This document shows positions 3,627 through 7,314 of a stretch of DNA of 7,314 bases, one piece after another. Origin of the DNA: Spirochaetaceae bacterium (GTDB lineage: Bacteria; Spirochaetota; Spirochaetia; Treponematales; Breznakiellaceae); NCBI GenBank assembly GCA_031278295.1, contig JAITKQ010000007.1:1-7314 (forward strand), given 5' to 3'. The notes beneath the pieces were generated by a model. That model saw nothing but the letters and a program-made list of their open reading frames with translations. It ran no database searches and was not told the DNA's origin. The first letter of the stretch is position 1, and the number at the start of each line of letters is the position of its first letter. The position numbers were made by a program, and so were the translations under genes.

Positions 3627-6600
3627 ATGGGGAAGGCGCGGGGAATAAGCGGTGTAAAGAAATTTATCGTGAGGCTTGCGGCATTTGAGACGGCGAGGAG
3701 CGTGGGGACGGTTTCTGAGCCTGTGTTTGAATTCCATATTTGCGGTGAGGTGCGGGCGCGGCATAGCTTGGACAAAGACCTTTTTACCCTTACCGGCAAC
3801 GTGATACTAGCGGACATACACGCGGCGCGCGAGCTGGCCGCCAAACTCAACTCCGGGCATGATTTGAAAAAGCGCCCTGAAAAGGCCGTCAGTGCGGGAA
3901 AGCTGAATGCTATGGGGCTTATAGATGAGATACTGCACTACCTTGTAGGGCTTTACCGGCGGCAGGTACAGCCGGATTTGTTTGAGAAGGCGCTTTTGCG
4001 GCTTGAAAAATCGCTTGAGCCGGCGAGAACGGCGTATTTGCTCGAAACATTTTGTGCGGAATTTCCGCCCCGCGCTGTCTATGACGGCGAAAGCGGCACA
4101 GCGGAATACCTTGCTGGTAGTGAAGCGGGCTTGAGCCATAGGGCTATGGCGCTTGAAGAAATGCTGCTGTTGGCTGTAGCGAACCTGAACCCGGCGTTCA
4201 AGCCTTTCTTGTTTCTGTTTGACGACGCCCCGCTTGAGGCAAAGACGGCTTATAACAGAGCGATGGAGGAACTTCGCTGCTACCTTGCCGAATGTCCTGC
4301 GTTTGGGCCTGGCGGACAGAACCTCTATGACTTGTTACGCGCCCCCGCTCTTGCCTGCCCTGACTCGCTTGAGGGGCAGCTTAAATGGATGCGTGAACGC
4401 TGGGGGCTTTTGCTGGAGGATTTTTTGCCCCGCCTTCTTACCTGCGTGGATGTGATACATGAAGAGGAAAAGCCGCATTGGGGCGGCGCGCCCGGACCTA
4501 CCGAGGCGTACAGTTACGGTTATCTACAGAACGAGTATGAAAAGTTTAGCGAGGATTTGGAGTGGATGCCGCGCACCGTGCTTATGGCAAAGAGTACGCT
4601 GGTTTGGCTCTGGCAGTTGAGCCAAAAGTACGGGCGGGATATACAGAAACTGGACGAGATTCCCGACGAGGAGCTTGACGAGCTTGCCCGGCGCGGTTTT
4701 ACCGGACTGTGGCTCATAGGGCTTTGGGAGCGGAGCGCGGCGTCGCGCACTATAAAGCAGTGGAAGGGGAATCCGGAGGCGGCGGCAAGCGCGTACAGTC
4801 TGTACGATTACGATATAGCTTGGGAACTCGGCGGCTGGGGGGCTTTGTGCAGCCTGCGCGACCGCTGTATGCGCCGCGGCATAAGGCTTGGAAGCGACAT
4901 GGTGCCGAATCATACCGGCATAGATTCAAAGTGGATAGTAGAGAATCCCGACCGCTTCCTCCAGCTTGACCGCCCTCCGTACCCTCAATACTCGTACAAC
5001 AGCGGCAACCTTTCTAATCACCCGGATATCGTTGTTCAAATTGAGGACCACTACTACGACAACTCGGACTGCGCCGTGGTCTTTCACCACTACGACAGGA
5101 GGACGGGGAAGCGCCGTTACATATACCATGGGAACGATGGGACTTCGATGCCGTGGAACGACACGGCGCAGATAGACTTTCTGAATCCCGAAGCGCGGCA
5201 AGCTGTGATAGACACGATAATAGGCGTGTGCAGGCAGTTTTCTATAGTACGCTTTGATGCGGCGATGACGCTTGCCAAGCGCCATATCCAGCGGCTCTGG
5301 TACCCTGAGCCGGGACAGGGCGGGGACATAGCGAGCCGCGCCGAACACGCTATTTCTACGGAGGAGTTTAACCGCCGTATCCCTAATGAATTCTGGCGGG
5401 AAGTTGTCGACCGATGCGCCGCCGAAGCGCCTAATACGCTGCTGCTAGCGGAAGCGTTCTGGATGATGGAAGGCTATTTTGTCCGTACTCTGGGGATGCA
5501 CCGCGTATACAACTCGGCGTTTATGAATATGCTTAAAAAGGAAGAAAACCAGAAGTACCGCGACACGATAAAAAACACGCTTGCCTTTGACCCTGAAATC
5601 TTAAAGCGCTTTGTAAACTTTATGAACAACCCTGATGAGGACACCGCCGTCGCGCAGTTTGGCAAGGGCGGCAAATACTTTGGGATATGTACGCTGATGG
5701 TTACAATGCCGGGGCTGCCTATGTTCGGGCATGGTCAAATCGAAGGTTACGAGGAAAAGTACGGAATGGAGTACCGCAGGGCGTACCGTGATGAAAAACC
5801 GGACGAATATCTTGTCGAAAGGCATGAGAGGGAGATTTTTCCGCTGATGAAACGGCGTATGCTGTTCTCAGGCAGCGTGAATTTTCGTTTGTTCGACCTG
5901 TGGCAGGACGGCGGTGTAAATGAAAATGTCTTTGCCTATACAAACCGCGTTGATATGGACAGGGTTCTGGTGCTATATAACAATTCGTATTACGAGGCGG
6001 CGGGCTGGATAAATTCGAGCAGCGTAGATATTCCGCAAAAAGACGGGGGAGCCGCCCGCAGGGACAGCTTGGCTGAGGCGCTGTTGCTGCATAATGACCC
6101 GCATTACTTCACGCTGTTACACGAGATTAGGGGCGGGCTGTGGTTTATCCGTTCAAGCAGGGAATTATTTGAGAGAGGGCTTTTTGCGCGTCTTTCAGGT
6201 TACGGGGCTCAGGTTTTTTTTGACATATACGAGGCGGAGGACGGCGATTTCTCGACATGGGCGCGCCTCCACGCGGAATTAAACGGGGCGGGAATGAAAG
6301 ACCCCAAGGAGGCTTTGGAAGATATGTTGTTGGACGAGATTTTTGGACCTTTCTGCGGACTTTTACTGGTGGAGCGGATTGAGGATGTGCGTAAAGTTTT
6401 TTCAGGCGAATCTGATGCGCCGAATACGGAAACTATGGCGGCGCTGGAAAGATTTCTGGAGGCGGCGAAAGAATTCCGCAAAGAGCCGGACTATGACCCA
6501 TTTGCCGGCGGCAGGACGGATGCTTCCGTAGACGTAAAAACAGCGCTCAAGGATTGGCAACGGACTATTGTTTCTTATGCGGCGTCGTTCAAATCCGCTT

Positions 6601-7304
6601 CCGCTTTGGCCGGAGAAAACGCTTTTGCCGCGAGCCTCACGGACAAGCTTGCGAACGGATTACAACTGAGCGCGTTTATCTACGGTTACAGCGTAATCGG
6701 GTTATGCTCATCGCTTGCCGGGAAGAATGCTAACGGCGCGGAGGCTGTAACCCTGTTCGAATTCTGGCATCTTGACCGCAAGCTGCGTGAATGTTTTGAG
6801 GCGCTGGGCATAGATGGGGCAATGGCGTACCGGTTTATCGAGACGGCGAAGGCGTTTACCCGCCGCCTTGTGCATGGAAAAAACGGCGTAAGAGCCGAAT
6901 GGAGCAAAACCGGCGCGGTAAGCGCCCTTTCTATAATGCAAAATGTCCATGATGCGGAAGATTTCCGCCGCCTGCTCGGTGTAAACGAATGGGGGGGCGT
7001 TGACTGGTTCAACAAAGAGGCATTTGAGGAAACGCTGTTCCACACGGCGGCTATAGCGGCGGCTTACGCTGATATAACCGCTATCAGTACCATGGCTGGG
7101 GAACTTTACGAGGCGGAACAAAAGTCAAGTTACAAACTGCTTGAACTTATCAAGGCGCTGGGCGGTAAAAATCCGTCAAAAAAAACCGCCGTAACAAAGT
7201 CCGCTCCGGCCGAACCCGCCGCGGAAAAGAAGCCCGCCTCCAAAAAAGCCGCCGCGTCCAAAGCGTCTACGGCAAAAAAGCCGCCGTCAAAGAAAAAAGA
7301 CTAA
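3627..7304 (+). CDS. Large GH13 (alpha-amylase superfamily) protein with Lys-rich tail
   Basis: The 1225-residue protein has no signal peptide or membrane segment and is probably cytosolic. Residues 1-340 form a mainly helical N-terminal region (NAMGLIDEILHYLVGLYRRQ). The GH13 barrel spans about 345-760: GFTGLWLIGLWERS from G357, SAYSLYDYDIAWELGG near 389, region I DMVPNHTGID (D424, H429), region II IVRFDAAMTL (R542, nucleophile D544), region III LLLAEAFW (acid/base E609) and region IV FMNNPDED (D670). The catalytic Asp-Glu-Asp triad is intact, but the usual region IV His is P669. The D544-E609 gap of 65 residues is longer than the roughly 30 of typical alpha-amylases. PMFGHGQIEGYEEKYGMEYR follows. 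Residues about 800-1175 are a helical domain I cannot name, then a basic tail. It probably acts on an alpha-glucan or related glycan, by hydrolysis or glycosyl transfer; the substrate cannot be told from sequence. AGGAG 6 nt upstream supports the start. Confidence 0.9.
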   Translation: MGKARGISGVKKFIVRLAAFETARSVGTVSEPVFEFHICGEVRARHSLDKDLFTLTGNVILADIHAARELAAKLNSGHDLKKRPEKAVSAGKLNAMGLIDEILHYLVGLYRRQVQPDLFEKALLRLEKSLEPARTAYLLETFCAEFPPRAVYDGESGTAEYLAGSEAGLSHRAMALEEMLLLAVANLNPAFKPFLFLFDDAPLEAKTAYNRAMEELRCYLAECPAFGPGGQNLYDLLRAPALACPDSLEGQLKWMRERWGLLLEDFLPRLLTCVDVIHEEEKPHWGGAPGPTEAYSYGYLQNEYEKFSEDLEWMPRTVLMAKSTLVWLWQLSQKYGRDIQKLDEIPDEELDELARRGFTGLWLIGLWERSAASRTIKQWKGNPEAAASAYSLYDYDIAWELGGWGALCSLRDRCMRRGIRLGSDMVPNHTGIDSKWIVENPDRFLQLDRPPYPQYSYNSGNLSNHPDIVVQIEDHYYDNSDCAVVFHHYDRRTGKRRYIYHGNDGTSMPWNDTAQIDFLNPEARQAVIDTIIGVCRQFSIVRFDAAMTLAKRHIQRLWYPEPGQGGDIASRAEHAISTEEFNRRIPNEFWREVVDRCAAEAPNTLLLAEAFWMMEGYFVRTLGMHRVYNSAFMNMLKKEENQKYRDTIKNTLAFDPEILKRFVNFMNNPDEDTAVAQFGKGGKYFGICTLMVTMPGLPMFGHGQIEGYEEKYGMEYRRAYRDEKPDEYLVERHEREIFPLMKRRMLFSGSVNFRLFDLWQDGGVNENVFAYTNRVDMDRVLVLYNNSYYEAAGWINSSSVDIPQKDGGAARRDSLAEALLLHNDPHYFTLLHEIRGGLWFIRSSRELFERGLFARLSGYGAQVFFDIYEAEDGDFSTWARLHAELNGAGMKDPKEALEDMLLDEIFGPFCGLLLVERIEDVRKVFSGESDAPNTETMAALERFLEAAKEFRKEPDYDPFAGGRTDASVDVKTALKDWQRTIVSYAASFKSASALAGENAFAASLTDKLANGLQLSAFIYGYSVIGLCSSLAGKNANGAEAVTLFEFWHLDRKLRECFEALGIDGAMAYRFIETAKAFTRRLVHGKNGVRAEWSKTGAVSALSIMQNVHDAEDFRRLLGVNEWGGVDWFNKEAFEETLFHTAAIAAAYADITAISTMAGELYEAEQKSSYKLLELIKALGGKNPSKKTAVTKSAPAEPAAEKKPASKKAAASKASTAKKPPSKKKD
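7152..7301 (+). other. Lys/Ala/Pro/Ser-rich C-terminal tail of the GH13 protein
   Basis: The last 50 residues (1176-1225) hold 15 Lys, 12 Ala, 6 Pro and 6 Ser, with repeated pieces such as KKPASKKAAASK and KKPPSKKKD. It should be disordered and strongly positive, resembling histone H1-type tails. It may bind nucleic acid, acidic polymers or glycogen-like particles; this is inference. The coding DNA includes an A8 run near 7178-7185. Confidence 0.75.
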
Positions 7305-7314
7305 GCGGAGCGTG

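Noticed and set aside
7178..7185. Programmed slippage at the A8 run in the GH13 tail
   Set aside because: The run sits in an AAA-rich Lys codon stretch. Nothing downstream suggests a useful alternative frame before the window ends.

Overview
The window is a GC-rich bacterial chromosomal segment with three convincing protein genes, all on the + strand: a HisD-family dehydrogenase (300-1598), a long-form PyrF orotidine-5'-phosphate decarboxylase (1595-2470), and a 1225-residue GH13 (alpha-amylase superfamily) protein (3627-7304). From remembered family resemblance, not a search, the GH13 protein and the HisD variant look most like spirochaete proteins. The hairpin-dense GC-rich intergenic DNA also recalls termite-gut treponemes. 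I hold that assignment at moderate to low confidence.

Layout. Positions 1-299 are non-coding and packed with short inverted repeats. They end in a 27-bp hairpin element, a second hairpin, a G-tract ladder able to form a G-quadruplex, and a perfect TATAAT 6 bp before the hisD ATG. hisD and pyrF overlap by 4 bp (GTGA) and are probably translationally coupled. They supply one step in an amino-acid (histidine-type) pathway and the last step of UMP synthesis. A weak 54-codon ORF may overlap the end of pyrF.

Positions 2471-3626 form a long gene-poor interval. It starts with a hairpin cluster (2627-2691) and one isolated 8-bp-stem hairpin (2720-2742). A 15-unit tandem array of a palindrome-bearing 33-bp unit follows (about 2894-3391). 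Then come further copies of the hairpin modules seen upstream of hisD (3400-3554) and a second G-tract ladder (3551-3594). The GH13 gene follows with a clear AGGAG ribosome binding site.

The most notable feature is the 33-bp array. In most units a GGGG arm can pair either with an upstream C-tract, often closing a C(GAAA)G tetraloop, or with the downstream GACCC to make GGGGTC-T-GACCCC. Sequence variants mostly keep pairing by compensatory change or by G-U wobble that works only in + strand RNA. The spacers fall into three types, with a C-A-A-B higher-order block of 132-135 bp seen twice. The same shared-arm design appears in the hairpin cluster at 2667-2691. I see no transposase, CRISPR, tRNA or rRNA. 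The array and modules look like REP/BIME-type elements whose mobilising enzyme, if any, lies elsewhere.
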